A stretch of 64,000 nucleotides of DNA from Bacteroidales bacterium (lineage in GTDB: Bacteria; Bacteroidota; Bacteroidia; Bacteroidales; UBA10428): the NCBI GenBank assembly GCA_016935355.1, contig JAFGRC010000024.1, positions 1-64,000 of the forward strand, in the 5' to 3' direction. Shown piece by piece: positions 52,893 through 62,110 of the stretch (positions within the stretch are counted from its first letter, which is position 1; each line of letters begins with the position of its first letter). A program made the translations under genes and the position numbers. Under the pieces are notes generated by a model. The model was not told the origin of the DNA, did no database searches, and saw nothing but the letters and a program-made list of their open reading frames with translations.

Positions 52893-55106
52893 ATGGATCG
52901 TATCAGGAAATTTGGCACGGCACCTGTTTTCTTTACAGCGATATCAACCATACTGGGGGCCATACTATTCCTAAGGTTCGGATATGCCGTCGGTACCCTG
53001 GGTTTCTGGGGTGTTGTTCTGATCATCATGCTCGGTCATGCAATAACCATCCCCACTGCCCTTGCCATTTCCGAGATAGCCACCAATAAAAGGGTTGAAG
53101 GCGGAGGCGAGTACTTTATCATTTCAAGGTCATTCGGATTGAACATCGGGGCTACCATCGGTATCGCGCTTTTCCTTTCTCAGGCCATCAGCGTGGCTTT
53201 TTACGTTATCGCATTTACCGAAACCTTCGAGTTCTTCTTCAATTTCATGAAGGACAAGGCTGGTATAAACCTTCCCAGACAGATCATCAGCATACCTGTA
53301 ATGCTGCTGCTTGCCATGATGATCTTAAAAAAAGGTGCAAACCTGGGTGTTAAAACACTTTATCTGGTTGTTGCCGTATTGTTCATTTCTCTTTTTTTAT
53401 TCTTTATCGGAAAAACTGCGCACGCCGACCAGTCTTCCTTTAACCTGGCAAACGCCCAGTTCCGCAATACTTTCGATTTTTTTAAGGTTTTTGCCATTGT
53501 CTTTCCGGCATTTACAGGAATGACGGCGGGAGTGGGACTTTCAGGTGACCTTAAAAATCCGTCCAGATCCATTCCGCTCGGCACGACACTTGCGACAATT
53601 TCCGGAATGATCATTTACTTCTTTGTGATCTACAAACTTGCCCTGTCTGCCAGTCCGGATGACCTTGTGAACAAACAACTGATCATGAGTGAAATTGCAG
53701 TTGCCGGGATGGTGGTGATACCCCTTGGACTTGCAGCTTCAACAATATCTTCGGCACTCGGTTCCGTGATGGTGGCACCCCGCACGCTTCAGGCACTTGC
53801 ATACGATCATTCCTTTCCGATACCCATCGTGAACCGCTGGCTTGCGCGCTCCAGAAAAACTGATCAGGAGCCCGTCAATGCCTCTTTTGTCACGTGTTGC
53901 ATTGCATTGTTGTTTGTCGCTCTGGGAAATGTTAATGCTGTCGCCCAGATCATCTCCATGTTCTTCATGGTCACTTATGGTTCATTATGTCTGATCTCAT
54001 TCCTGAATCATTTCGGTTCTTCACCTGCATATCGGCCTTCATTCAAATCAAAATGGTACCTTTCGCTTACCGGATTTATCGTTTCCGTCTGGATCATGTT
54101 TAAGATCAATACCGTTTATGCTGTAGTTGCATTTTCCTTAATGACTGCACTATACATTTTTATAAATACTTATCATTCAAAAAGGAAAGGACTGGTTTCC
54201 ATTTTTGCAAACACCATCTTCCAGATCAACCGCAACCTTCAGGTTTACCTGCAGAAAAGAGGCAGCCACAAGACCTATACTGAATGGCGCCCGAGTGCCA
54301 TCTGTATTTCCAGGTGCTCATTCGAACGCAACAATGCGCTGAAACTCCTCAGCTGGATTTCGTACCGGTATGGATTCGGGACCTACCTTCACCGCATTGA
54401 GGGCTATTATTCAAAAAGCACATACCAGCGGGCCCGTGAGGAGCTGCAAAAATTACTGAAAAATATTAACACTGACAGCTATGTGTACATCGACACCATC
54501 ATATCACCTTCTTACACAACCGCCGTTGCCCAGGCTATTCAGATACCGGGCATTGCCGGAATGGAAAACAACATGGTTATTTTTGAATTCGATAAGGAAA
54601 AACCGGATGAACTGCCTGCCATTATTGATAATTTCAATCTGGTTAATGCCGGTAATTTTGACGTGTGTATTCTTGCAGCAAGCCACAAACCCAAGTATTA
54701 TAAGAACGGTATCCACATATGGATCAAATCGACCGATTCGGAAAATGCCAATCTCATGATCCTGCTGAGCTTTATCATTCTGGGGCATCCCGACTGGCAT
54801 CAGGGGAACATCAGAATCTTTGATATTTGTAAGCAGAAAAATTATAATGAGACCAGTGACCTTATGGATGATCTGATCGAAAGCGGCCGGCTTCCCATTA
54901 CCTCAAAGAATGTTGAGATCATCGTCCAGAAAGACGATGTATCCTCCAAAAAGCTGGTCAATACCTATTCCGCCGAAGCCGGATTAACCATCATCGGTTT
55001 CCGGGAGGAAACCCTGAACCACGAGGGAGAGAAGCTGTTCACCGGATATGATGATCTGGGAGATCTTCTCTTTGTCAATTCCTGCACACAAAAGATCATA
55101 GATTGA
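52893..55106 (+). CDS. APC-superfamily amino acid/cation transporter with long C-terminal domain (737 aa)
   Basis: The N-terminal 450 residues form about 12 membrane helices, beginning TAISTILGAILFLRFGYAVG, the hallmark first helix of APC and cation-chloride cotransporter relatives. TAGVGLSGDLKNPSRSIPLGT is the conserved helix 6-7 loop. Residues about 450-737 are a soluble cytosolic region similar in arrangement to the C-terminal domain of Na-K-Cl-type transporters. The next gene, a truncated methyltransferase, starts with a TTG overlapping this stop codon. Confidence 0.88.
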   Translation: MDRIRKFGTAPVFFTAISTILGAILFLRFGYAVGTLGFWGVVLIIMLGHAITIPTALAISEIATNKRVEGGGEYFIISRSFGLNIGATIGIALFLSQAISVAFYVIAFTETFEFFFNFMKDKAGINLPRQIISIPVMLLLAMMILKKGANLGVKTLYLVVAVLFISLFLFFIGKTAHADQSSFNLANAQFRNTFDFFKVFAIVFPAFTGMTAGVGLSGDLKNPSRSIPLGTTLATISGMIIYFFVIYKLALSASPDDLVNKQLIMSEIAVAGMVVIPLGLAASTISSALGSVMVAPRTLQALAYDHSFPIPIVNRWLARSRKTDQEPVNASFVTCCIALLFVALGNVNAVAQIISMFFMVTYGSLCLISFLNHFGSSPAYRPSFKSKWYLSLTGFIVSVWIMFKINTVYAVVAFSLMTALYIFINTYHSKRKGLVSIFANTIFQINRNLQVYLQKRGSHKTYTEWRPSAICISRCSFERNNALKLLSWISYRYGFGTYLHRIEGYYSKSTYQRAREELQKLLKNINTDSYVYIDTIISPSYTTAVAQAIQIPGIAGMENNMVIFEFDKEKPDELPAIIDNFNLVNAGNFDVCILAASHKPKYYKNGIHIWIKSTDSENANLMILLSFIILGHPDWHQGNIRIFDICKQKNYNETSDLMDDLIESGRLPITSKNVEIIVQKDDVSSKKLVNTYSAEAGLTIIGFREETLNHEGEKLFTGYDDLGDLLFVNSCTQKIID

Positions 55107-55540
55107 AACGCAGATTAAACCGTTTTCTTTACCCTGCAACATTGGTGTTGTTTCTTACTGCAGGCTGCTTCCGGGATAAGGTCTATACCCGGACAAATGA
55201 AAGTCAGTCCGGGCGAAACAAAAACAATCAGGTTGCACAAAACACTGAAAATACCGCTCTTCAGGTTGTTGAAAACAAAAGTATCGAAAATACCGGAAGC
55301 CAGAACCCGGTAAACCCCGACAGAAAAGTGGAAGATTTTCTGAACAGCAGAATCAGAAGCTGGCGTGACGCAAATGTGCCCTATGCCGATGGTAAATTGC
55401 TGCATGATATTATAGTTGATCACAACTATCAGCATGCTGTTGAAATCGGTACTTCAACGGGCCATTCTGCCATATGGATCGCATGGGCATTGAGTAAAAC
55501 AGGGGGCAGACTGATCACCGGAATCTGGCTTCCGTTTTAG
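55103..55540 (+). pseudogene. Truncated lipoprotein O-methyltransferase (paralogue of 58990-59652)
   Basis: A lipoprotein signal (LFLTAGCF), a charged linker and the first third of a class I methyltransferase are present: VEDFLNSRIRSWRD, then VEIGTSTGHSAIWIAWALSKTGGRLIT. Just after this strand the sequence departs from the paralogue and stops at GIWLPF. Motifs beyond the SAM-binding loop, including the metal/catalytic part, are missing, so it cannot be active. Its stop overlaps the stop of the convergent gene. The start is a TTG coupled to the transporter stop. Confidence 0.8.
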
Positions 55541-56880
55541 TGGTAATAGCTTCCTCCGCCTCCTCCAAACCTCGGATTCACAATATTGTTGTAAATCGAT
55601 CCGAATGTATAGCTGATGCCGACACCGCCATCATACCTGAAATTGGTTTCCAGCTCCTTCAACCTCAGGTAAATTTCCTGCTCCGACCGGCCACCTTTTG
55701 CAAGTTCGATCTGGTTGTGTATGAGCGCTACCCCTCCGTTAACATTCAGTGAAAGCCCCTTAAAGAGTCTTATTCTGATATAACCGTCAAGCTCAACGCT
55801 GTTCTTTCTAAAATCATGCAAATAATTTGATGCTCCCAGGGAAATATTGACCGAACCCCATCTTTGCTCAACATCCAGGGAAATATCAAGCACCTGCTCA
55901 ATCAGCTTTTCCTCCACCTGGTCATAAACCGTTGAGTCGACATAATTGTTGTATATAAATCCCAGGCTGTACCTGATCACCAGCTGTCTTTGATTGGACT
56001 GGGTATACGGGAAAATGTTGTATTCAATCGCCGGTTGCAGTCCTATTTTCAGATTCAGGTTGCTGTAAGTAGATGATGAAGTACGTGCAATCAAACCAAC
56101 CGACCAGTGATCCGCTATACTTTTTACCGTCAGACTGTTAAAACTCCAGGATTTTCTTATCGCTTCGGTCCTGACTTCGACTGTATCCCCCGTTTCCTCA
56201 TCTTTTTTTTCACGGATGAATATATTCATATTGAAACTGTGGTTAAAATTGTTCTGCAGTTTCCATTCGGGCGTTACCCTGTTTGCGGATATCCTGTTGC
56301 TCCAGGAATATTCCCGCTCACTTTTTTCCAGACTGAATTCGGGTTCCGTCTCGAGGTCAAAAACCCAGAAGTTCCATTTATCGGCAACCTGTTCATGTTC
56401 CTCCTGTGTCTCTCCTTCATACCTGATCGATACATTCCTGATGATCGGAGTTTTTGCCACATAGCGCATGAGTCCTGCTGCTATTGTATTGGTGAGTCCC
56501 GTGCGGGTAATGTCCTGGGTATCATCCGGACTGCTGCTATAGGTCAGTGTATCCTTTATGCCTTCAAAATTCTCCTGGCCTGAATAAAACAGTGTATATT
56601 CCGAACCTCCGCTTCCGGTCGATTGTCGCGTAACCTGCAAATAGACCTGAGCCTCACGGACATCCCTGACATAATTGATATAGGGCATTTCTTCCCGCAT
56701 GTAATTCATGTCACACGACTGGCAATCCATGAATAAACGTATCGCATTTTTTCGTGTTGTATCCGCATCTGAAACGTCATCCTGCGCAGATACCAATGCA
56801 GTAAAAAACAGTGGTAATATCAGCCAGGCAATGATAACCTTCCCGGCAGCAATCGATAATTTTCTTTTGGTCATAACCAT
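55537..56880 (-). CDS. Exported beta-rich, probably outer-membrane protein (447 aa)
   Basis: A signal peptide (VIIAWLILPLFFTALVSAQ) is followed by a short region with a Cys pair (FMDCQSCD) and then many alternating polar/aromatic strands typical of a beta-barrel (SWSVGLIARTSSSTYSN-like stretches, YIRIRLFKGLSLNVNGGVA). The C-terminus is Gly-rich and ends in aromatic residues and His (GGGGSYYH). I do not recognise the family. It is convergent with the truncated methyltransferase and divergent from the LytS-type kinase gene. Confidence 0.7.
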   Translation of the reverse strand: MVMTKRKLSIAAGKVIIAWLILPLFFTALVSAQDDVSDADTTRKNAIRLFMDCQSCDMNYMREEMPYINYVRDVREAQVYLQVTRQSTGSGGSEYTLFYSGQENFEGIKDTLTYSSSPDDTQDITRTGLTNTIAAGLMRYVAKTPIIRNVSIRYEGETQEEHEQVADKWNFWVFDLETEPEFSLEKSEREYSWSNRISANRVTPEWKLQNNFNHSFNMNIFIREKKDEETGDTVEVRTEAIRKSWSFNSLTVKSIADHWSVGLIARTSSSTYSNLNLKIGLQPAIEYNIFPYTQSNQRQLVIRYSLGFIYNNYVDSTVYDQVEEKLIEQVLDISLDVEQRWGSVNISLGASNYLHDFRKNSVELDGYIRIRLFKGLSLNVNGGVALIHNQIELAKGGRSEQEIYLRLKELETNFRYDGGVGISYTFGSIYNNIVNPRFGGGGGSYYH

Positions 56881-57035
56881 TTCATTTAAATTAGTATGGT
56901 GTTATGCCTGCTGTAAGAATGGCAGACACCAGAAAATGTTAATATTCCTGCCGTAAATATTCATAAAATATTGAATATCATAAAAGAATTTGAACCAATT
57001 GACTCACTGGGCATACCAATAACCCTACGCCATTA

Positions 57036-57051
57036 ATATTATGCATAATAT
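57036..57051. promoter_or_regulatory. 16-bp perfect palindrome upstream of the LytS-type kinase
   Basis: ATATTATGCATAATAT lies 91 bp before the kinase start and 156 bp before the divergent exported-protein gene, so it could serve either promoter. Confidence 0.4.
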
Positions 57052-57141
57052 GGGTTTACATTATGAGAAACCGGGATTTGGTACATTTTTTTTCAAAATG
57101 ATTTTTCAAATCAATACTTTTGACGGCATGATGACGAAAGA

Positions 57142-58143
57142 ATGAAAAACAAAATTGCACTTCAAACGGTCTTCTGGATCATCGTATTGGCTATAAATAT
57201 AGCGTTATGGTACCGCTTTGATGATTTCAGATCGGAATGGCTTGATGAAACCGCCTATATCATTTGTTACGGTTTCGTATTTTATTTCAATGTTCTGTAC
57301 CTTTTTCCAAAATACTACAGTACAAAAGGAGAAATTTATTTTCTTTTCAGTATACTGCTGATCCTGTTTTTTACCATAGCAGGACCAATACTCAACGGTC
57401 TGATTTACTACCTGCTGGGGCACCATCGTATTCGCTGGTTCAGAAGTACTGAAGTTTTTACTCAGTCCCTCTGGTTAATATTGATCTATCTTGCAGGAAC
57501 CGTTTATTCCATTCAGGAAATGCTTAACAAGCAAATCAAACGCAATCAGAAAATTACGGAAGAAAAACTGGAAACGGAATTGCAATTGCTTAAAAACCAG
57601 ATAAATCCACACTTTCTCTTCAATGCATTGAACAACATCTATTCGCTTTCCTATACGAAATCGGACCGGGCCCCTGAAAGCATTCTGAAACTGTCCGACA
57701 TGTTGCGTTATGTAATTGAGGACTGCAGCAAGGATCATGTAACCCTCAACGAAGAAATTGCTTACATCATTAATCTCGTTGATTTTTACAAAATGAAGAG
57801 CCCTGAAAAAAGAAATATTAAGTTATCCTATAAAGTTGATCACCCCGGCCTATCCATTGCCCCGATGCTTTTTATCCCCTTTGTCGAGAACAGCTTTAAA
57901 TACAGTAGGATAGAAGAAGATCCCTCAGGTTTTATTGACATAACACTCAATGAAAACAATAACACGGTTATCTTTGCAATTCAGAATTCAATATTTTCAA
58001 AAAGAACTATTTTACAGGGTTCCGGACAGGGGATCTCCAATGTAAAACAAAGACTGGATATTATTTATCCACAGCAGCATTCGTTGACAATTGAGGGTGA
58101 TGACAAAGCATATTATCTCGAATTGAAAATAGATCTGGTATGA
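57142..58143 (+). CDS. LytS/YehU-type sensor histidine kinase (333 aa)
   Basis: Four hydrophobic segments fill residues about 5-140. The His_kinase motif LKNQINPHFLFNALNNIYSLS is near residue 150-170, with the phospho-His in NPHFLFN. The ATPase part has FIPFVENSFKYS (N box) and GSGQGISNVKQRL (G box). There is no separate sensor domain, so the membrane part presumably senses the signal. The regulator gene starts with an ATGA overlap. Confidence 0.93.
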   Translation: MKNKIALQTVFWIIVLAINIALWYRFDDFRSEWLDETAYIICYGFVFYFNVLYLFPKYYSTKGEIYFLFSILLILFFTIAGPILNGLIYYLLGHHRIRWFRSTEVFTQSLWLILIYLAGTVYSIQEMLNKQIKRNQKITEEKLETELQLLKNQINPHFLFNALNNIYSLSYTKSDRAPESILKLSDMLRYVIEDCSKDHVTLNEEIAYIINLVDFYKMKSPEKRNIKLSYKVDHPGLSIAPMLFIPFVENSFKYSRIEEDPSGFIDITLNENNNTVIFAIQNSIFSKRTILQGSGQGISNVKQRLDIIYPQQHSLTIEGDDKAYYLELKIDLV

Positions 58144-58871
58144 AATTGAATTGTGCTGTTATTGATGATGAATACCTGGCAAGGCAATATATTATAGACT
58201 ATATAAAAAAGCTGCCTTTTTTAAATCTTGTTGGTGATTATAATTCACCTTTGCTTGTCATTGAAGAAATCAAGCATAACAAAATAGATATTCTTTTTCT
58301 TGACATCCAGATGCCGGATATAACAGGACTGGATTTTCTGAGATCGCTGAATCCCCAGCCCTATATAATCTTCACCACTGCGTACAAAGAATATGCTCTT
58401 GACGGGTATGAACACAATGTGGTTGATTACCTGCTTAAGCCATTTTCATTCGACCGTTTTCTGAAGGCTGTAAATAAGGTTATCGATAAGATACAGCAAG
58501 AAACAAAGCAGCCGGCTGGTGATAATAATCATGACATAAATGAGAAACCCCGGATTGAGGATACTTACATGATCATCAGGGCAGACCGGAAACTCTATAA
58601 GATAAATTACGATGATCTGATATACATGGAAGGACAAAAAGCCTATGTTACCTTTCATACAAAAGAAAGAAAAATTACCGCACTGATCACTTTAAGGGAA
58701 CTTGAAGATACTTTGCCTGAAGATCTGTTTGTGAGAATACACAAATCATTCATAGTGTCCGTTAAACATATCGATTCACTGGAAGGGAACCTGCTTGAGA
58801 TCGACGGTAAGAAGCTTTCTGTCGGTACCAGCTACCGTGGTCGTGTTGAAAAACTGTTCAGAATAAAATGA
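58140..58871 (+). CDS. LytTR-family response regulator (243 aa)
   Basis: The receiver is normal (CAVIDDEYLARQYI, phospho-Asp in LFLDIQMPDITGLDF, FTTAYKEYA, LLKPF). After a charged linker the LytTR DNA-binding domain follows (YDDLIYMEGQKAYVTFHT, VRIHKSFIVSVKHID). It works with the kinase encoded immediately upstream. Targets probably include the neighbouring lipoprotein methyltransferase and transporter genes, but this is only positional inference. Confidence 0.95.
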   Translation: MKLNCAVIDDEYLARQYIIDYIKKLPFLNLVGDYNSPLLVIEEIKHNKIDILFLDIQMPDITGLDFLRSLNPQPYIIFTTAYKEYALDGYEHNVVDYLLKPFSFDRFLKAVNKVIDKIQQETKQPAGDNNHDINEKPRIEDTYMIIRADRKLYKINYDDLIYMEGQKAYVTFHTKERKITALITLRELEDTLPEDLFVRIHKSFIVSVKHIDSLEGNLLEIDGKKLSVGTSYRGRVEKLFRIK

Positions 58872-58989
58872 ATTCCTCAGGTCAATACCTGTTAAAAGTT
58901 GTTAAATCTTTAAACCAAAAAGCAGATACTTATATTTATTTTGAATAAGAACATTAGATTTACCATAAAATACAAAAAACAACAGTAAA

Positions 58990-59652
58990 ATGAACCTTAT
59001 TTCCAGTAAAAATATCAGCATCCTGATCATGCTGTTCTTTATTGCTGCCGGCTGTATGCAGGATAATGCCTATACACAGACCGGACAAAGACCTGCTGTA
59101 AATGAAATTGACAGGCAGGTGCAGGATTTTTTAAACAGTAATGCCTACCGCTGGCGTGATATGAATGTTCCGGCAACTGATGGACAGTTGCTGTACGACA
59201 TCATTGTGGAAAATAATTATAAAAACGCCGTTGAAATCGGTACTTCAACGGGCCATTCGGGAATATGGATCGCCTGGGCCCTGAGTAAGACCGGAGGCAA
59301 ACTGATCACAATTGAGATCGATGAAAGACGGCACAAAGAAGCTCTTGCCAATTTCGAAAAAGCAGGCGTAGCCGATTATGTTGATGCCCGGCTCGCCGAT
59401 GCCCATGAACTTGTGCCACAATTAAAGGGACCTGTGGACTTTGTTTTCAGTGATGCCGATAAAGACTGGTACATCAATTATTTCAAAGCTCTGGATCCAA
59501 AGCTTGTTGTCGGAGGATGTTTTACAACACACAACGTAAGCAGGAGAAGCAACTTCAATTTTTACAACTATGTCAGCAGTCTGTCCAACTATGAAACCAC
59601 GCTGGACACCAGGGGTGGTGGTGTGGCAATAAGTTATAAAATAGCAGATTAA
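58990..59652 (+). CDS. Lipoprotein class I O-methyltransferase (220 aa)
   Basis: A lipoprotein signal ends in LFFIAAGC near residue 22. The rest is a complete O-methyltransferase fold: NVPATDGQLLYDIIV, motif I VEIGTSTGHSGIWIA, the acidic LITIEIDERRH, VDFVFSDADKDWYINYF and a C-terminal GGGVAISYKI. The fold belongs to the caffeoyl-CoA/catechol OMT group. Lipid anchoring outside the cytoplasm is odd because the donor SAM is cytosolic. An APC transporter gene follows 8 bp later, and a truncated paralogue sits next to another APC gene. Confidence 0.85.
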   Translation: MNLISSKNISILIMLFFIAAGCMQDNAYTQTGQRPAVNEIDRQVQDFLNSNAYRWRDMNVPATDGQLLYDIIVENNYKNAVEIGTSTGHSGIWIAWALSKTGGKLITIEIDERRHKEALANFEKAGVADYVDARLADAHELVPQLKGPVDFVFSDADKDWYINYFKALDPKLVVGGCFTTHNVSRRSNFNFYNYVSSLSNYETTLDTRGGGVAISYKIAD

Positions 59653-59660
59653 AAGGACAG

Positions 59661-61016
59661 ATGGTTGACGGATCGGAAAATCATTTACCGCGTAAGATAG
59701 GTTTATTTTCAGCTTCCAACATCGTTATTGCCAACATGATCGGAGCCGGGATCTTCACAACTTCCGGACTGCTGATGAGTGGACTGAACAATCCGTGGTT
59801 ACTGATCACACTGTGGGTGGTTGGCGGCGTTGTTGCCCTGTGCGGAGCCCTTTCCTATGCAGAACTCGGAGCCGCCATGCCTCATGCAGGTGGAGAATAT
59901 GTCTTCCTTTCGCGGTTGTACCATCCTGCATTCGGTTTTCTGAGCGGATGGGTCTCTTTTATCGTGGGGTTTTCCGCACCCATAGCCGCCTCAGCAATCG
60001 GATTCAGTGAGTATTTTTTCAGGGCGTTCCCCGGACTTATTGAAGTCGGTACCTCTGGTGTTTTCCTGTCCACCTACCTGAGCAAGATCCTTGCCATTTT
60101 CATTATACTGCTATTTACTTTCATTCATTTACGGGGACTTGAATTCGGTGCAAAAGTACAGAACTACCTTACGCTGTTAAAAGTCGGTCTTATTGTGGTA
60201 TTGATTTTCCTGGGTTTGTCATTTGGAAATGGAAATTTCAGCCATTTTTCCATGGGTACCCCGGTCGCTTTTAATTTCAACGCACTCAAAACCATGGGAC
60301 TGTCACTCATGTGGATCATGTTTGCATACAGCGGATGGAATGCCTCGACTTATATCGGCTCCGAAATCACCAACCCGGTCAGGAACCTGCCTCGCTCACT
60401 GTTGTATGGGACCGGTATCGTAATGATCATGTATGTTCTGCTGAACATCATTTTTGTATATGCAACACCCCCTGAAGAAATGAAAGATGTCATATCCATC
60501 GGGGGACTGACGGTCCGGAATCTGTTTGGAAGCTCAATGGAATTCACTTTCTCACTGCTCATAGCATTTGCATTGTTCTCATCCTTAAGTGCCTTTATTA
60601 TAATTGGCCCCAGGGTTTATTATTCCATGGCACTGGACGGATATTTTTTTAAAGTTATGGCAAAAGTTCATCCGAGATTCAACGTGCCTTCAGCTTCCAT
60701 CATGTTACAGGCAGGTATTGCGATCATCATGGTCCTCTCAGGAACATTCGACCAGATCCTTACCTATATGGGTTTTTCACTCGGACTATTTCCGATATTA
60801 GCTGTTGCAGGTGTGTTTAAACTGAGGGCATCGGGAAAGAGCAAGCTGATGCTTCGTGGTTTCCCCTGGCACCTGGTTGTTTATCTGTTTTTTGGAATCA
60901 TGATGCTCGTACTTTCATACCTTGAACGCCCCGTCGAGTCTTCCATAGCACTGGCTACTGCAATCGTAGGGATACCTTTATTTTATTTCTTCAAAAAGAA
61001 AAACCACGGTAATTAA
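59661..61016 (+). CDS. APC-family amino acid permease (451 aa)
   Basis: Twelve membrane helices, with the conserved start IVIANMIGAGIFTTSGLL in helix 1, CGALSYAELGAAMPHAGGEYVFL in helices 2-3, and the helix 6 region MFAYSGWNASTYIGSEITNPVRNLPRSL. This is the short APC type without extra domains. It probably exchanges or imports amino acids or amines. It is in one operon with the lipoprotein methyltransferase, so the substrate of the two may be related. Confidence 0.93.
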   Translation: MVDGSENHLPRKIGLFSASNIVIANMIGAGIFTTSGLLMSGLNNPWLLITLWVVGGVVALCGALSYAELGAAMPHAGGEYVFLSRLYHPAFGFLSGWVSFIVGFSAPIAASAIGFSEYFFRAFPGLIEVGTSGVFLSTYLSKILAIFIILLFTFIHLRGLEFGAKVQNYLTLLKVGLIVVLIFLGLSFGNGNFSHFSMGTPVAFNFNALKTMGLSLMWIMFAYSGWNASTYIGSEITNPVRNLPRSLLYGTGIVMIMYVLLNIIFVYATPPEEMKDVISIGGLTVRNLFGSSMEFTFSLLIAFALFSSLSAFIIIGPRVYYSMALDGYFFKVMAKVHPRFNVPSASIMLQAGIAIIMVLSGTFDQILTYMGFSLGLFPILAVAGVFKLRASGKSKLMLRGFPWHLVVYLFFGIMMLVLSYLERPVESSIALATAIVGIPLFYFFKKKNHGN

Positions 61017-61040
61017 TTACATTTCGTTATTTACAAGAAA

Positions 61041-61985
61041 ATGAACCATGATCATATACTTGTAAAGATTTTGTTTATTATATTTACACAAATTACAACC
61101 GTGACAGGCAGTAAAATCAACCGGGTGATTCAGATTGGAAGTAAAGAACTCGGTATTCTGGCAGTCATCAGTCTGGGTGTTTTTCTGTTCGTCCTTTTCT
61201 TTCAACCTTTCCCATTTGAATACAGGGATTTTAATGACAGTTTACTGTTTATTGCAGGACTGGGAGGTATTGTTTTTCTCATCCTCTGGATCACCAGGAT
61301 CATATTCTCTTTCCCCTGGAATTCAAGGCAGGATCAAAATCCTGATGACCTGATGCCATCCTATCTTCATGGATTCCTGATCCTGGTCCTCTGTTCGGTT
61401 GCTTTTTTATTCTATCTGCGTTATGTGGGAAAAATACCCGTTACTTTTTATAATGCCTTTAAGGTGGTTTTAATTTGTTTTGTTCCTCCGCTGGTACTTA
61501 GGCTGTATTATACATACAAGCGTCTTGCGCTTCAAAGCAAAATCCTGGAATATGAAAGAGAAAGCCTGCAAGGGCAAATTGAATCTTACAGGGAAAACAA
61601 CCTGAACAAAAGAATTGAGTTCATTACCGATAACATCAGGGAAAACCTGATGCTGCTGCCGAGAGATATCGTATGTATCAGATCAGCAGACAATTATGTG
61701 GAAATCATTCATAAGGAAGAAGAACTTTTTAAAAAGAAACTGATCAGAAATACACTCAGAAATGTTGAACAAATGCTGAAACCCTGGTCGGTTTTTATCC
61801 GTTGTCACCGTACCTGCATTGTAAACATTCTTCATGTACAAAATCTCTATAAAAAGTATAACAACCACCACATTAAGATCAAGGGATATGATGAAGAGAT
61901 TCCTGTCTCGCGGCAGTACCTTTTCCGACTTAAAGAAGCCCTGGATAAGGGCCAGGGGCAGATAAAATTCGCCCCCGCCGACTGA
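61041..61985 (+). CDS. Membrane-anchored LytTR-domain regulator (314 aa)
   Basis: Four hydrophobic helices lie in residues about 40-165 (LGILAVISLGVFLFVLFF, LLFIAGLGGIVFLILWI and others), then a coiled linker (ILEYERESLQGQIESYREN). The C-terminal LytTR DNA-binding domain holds LPRDIVCIRSADNYVEIIH and VFIRCHRTCIVNILHV. There is no receiver, so membrane helices probably sense directly and hold the DNA-binding domain at the membrane. It follows the permease gene by 24 bp. Confidence 0.88.
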   Translation: MNHDHILVKILFIIFTQITTVTGSKINRVIQIGSKELGILAVISLGVFLFVLFFQPFPFEYRDFNDSLLFIAGLGGIVFLILWITRIIFSFPWNSRQDQNPDDLMPSYLHGFLILVLCSVAFLFYLRYVGKIPVTFYNAFKVVLICFVPPLVLRLYYTYKRLALQSKILEYERESLQGQIESYRENNLNKRIEFITDNIRENLMLLPRDIVCIRSADNYVEIIHKEEELFKKKLIRNTLRNVEQMLKPWSVFIRCHRTCIVNILHVQNLYKKYNNHHIKIKGYDEEIPVSRQYLFRLKEALDKGQGQIKFAPAD

Positions 61986-62110
61986 AACTCGCCTCCCGTA
62001 ATCGTTTTATGCCACTTATCAGCCGCTGCTGGTCCCTAAAATTTTCCCGGAACATGTTATGGATATAACTTTATCCCGGATTATGAATTCTTTATTTTAT
62101 TAATTCTTTA

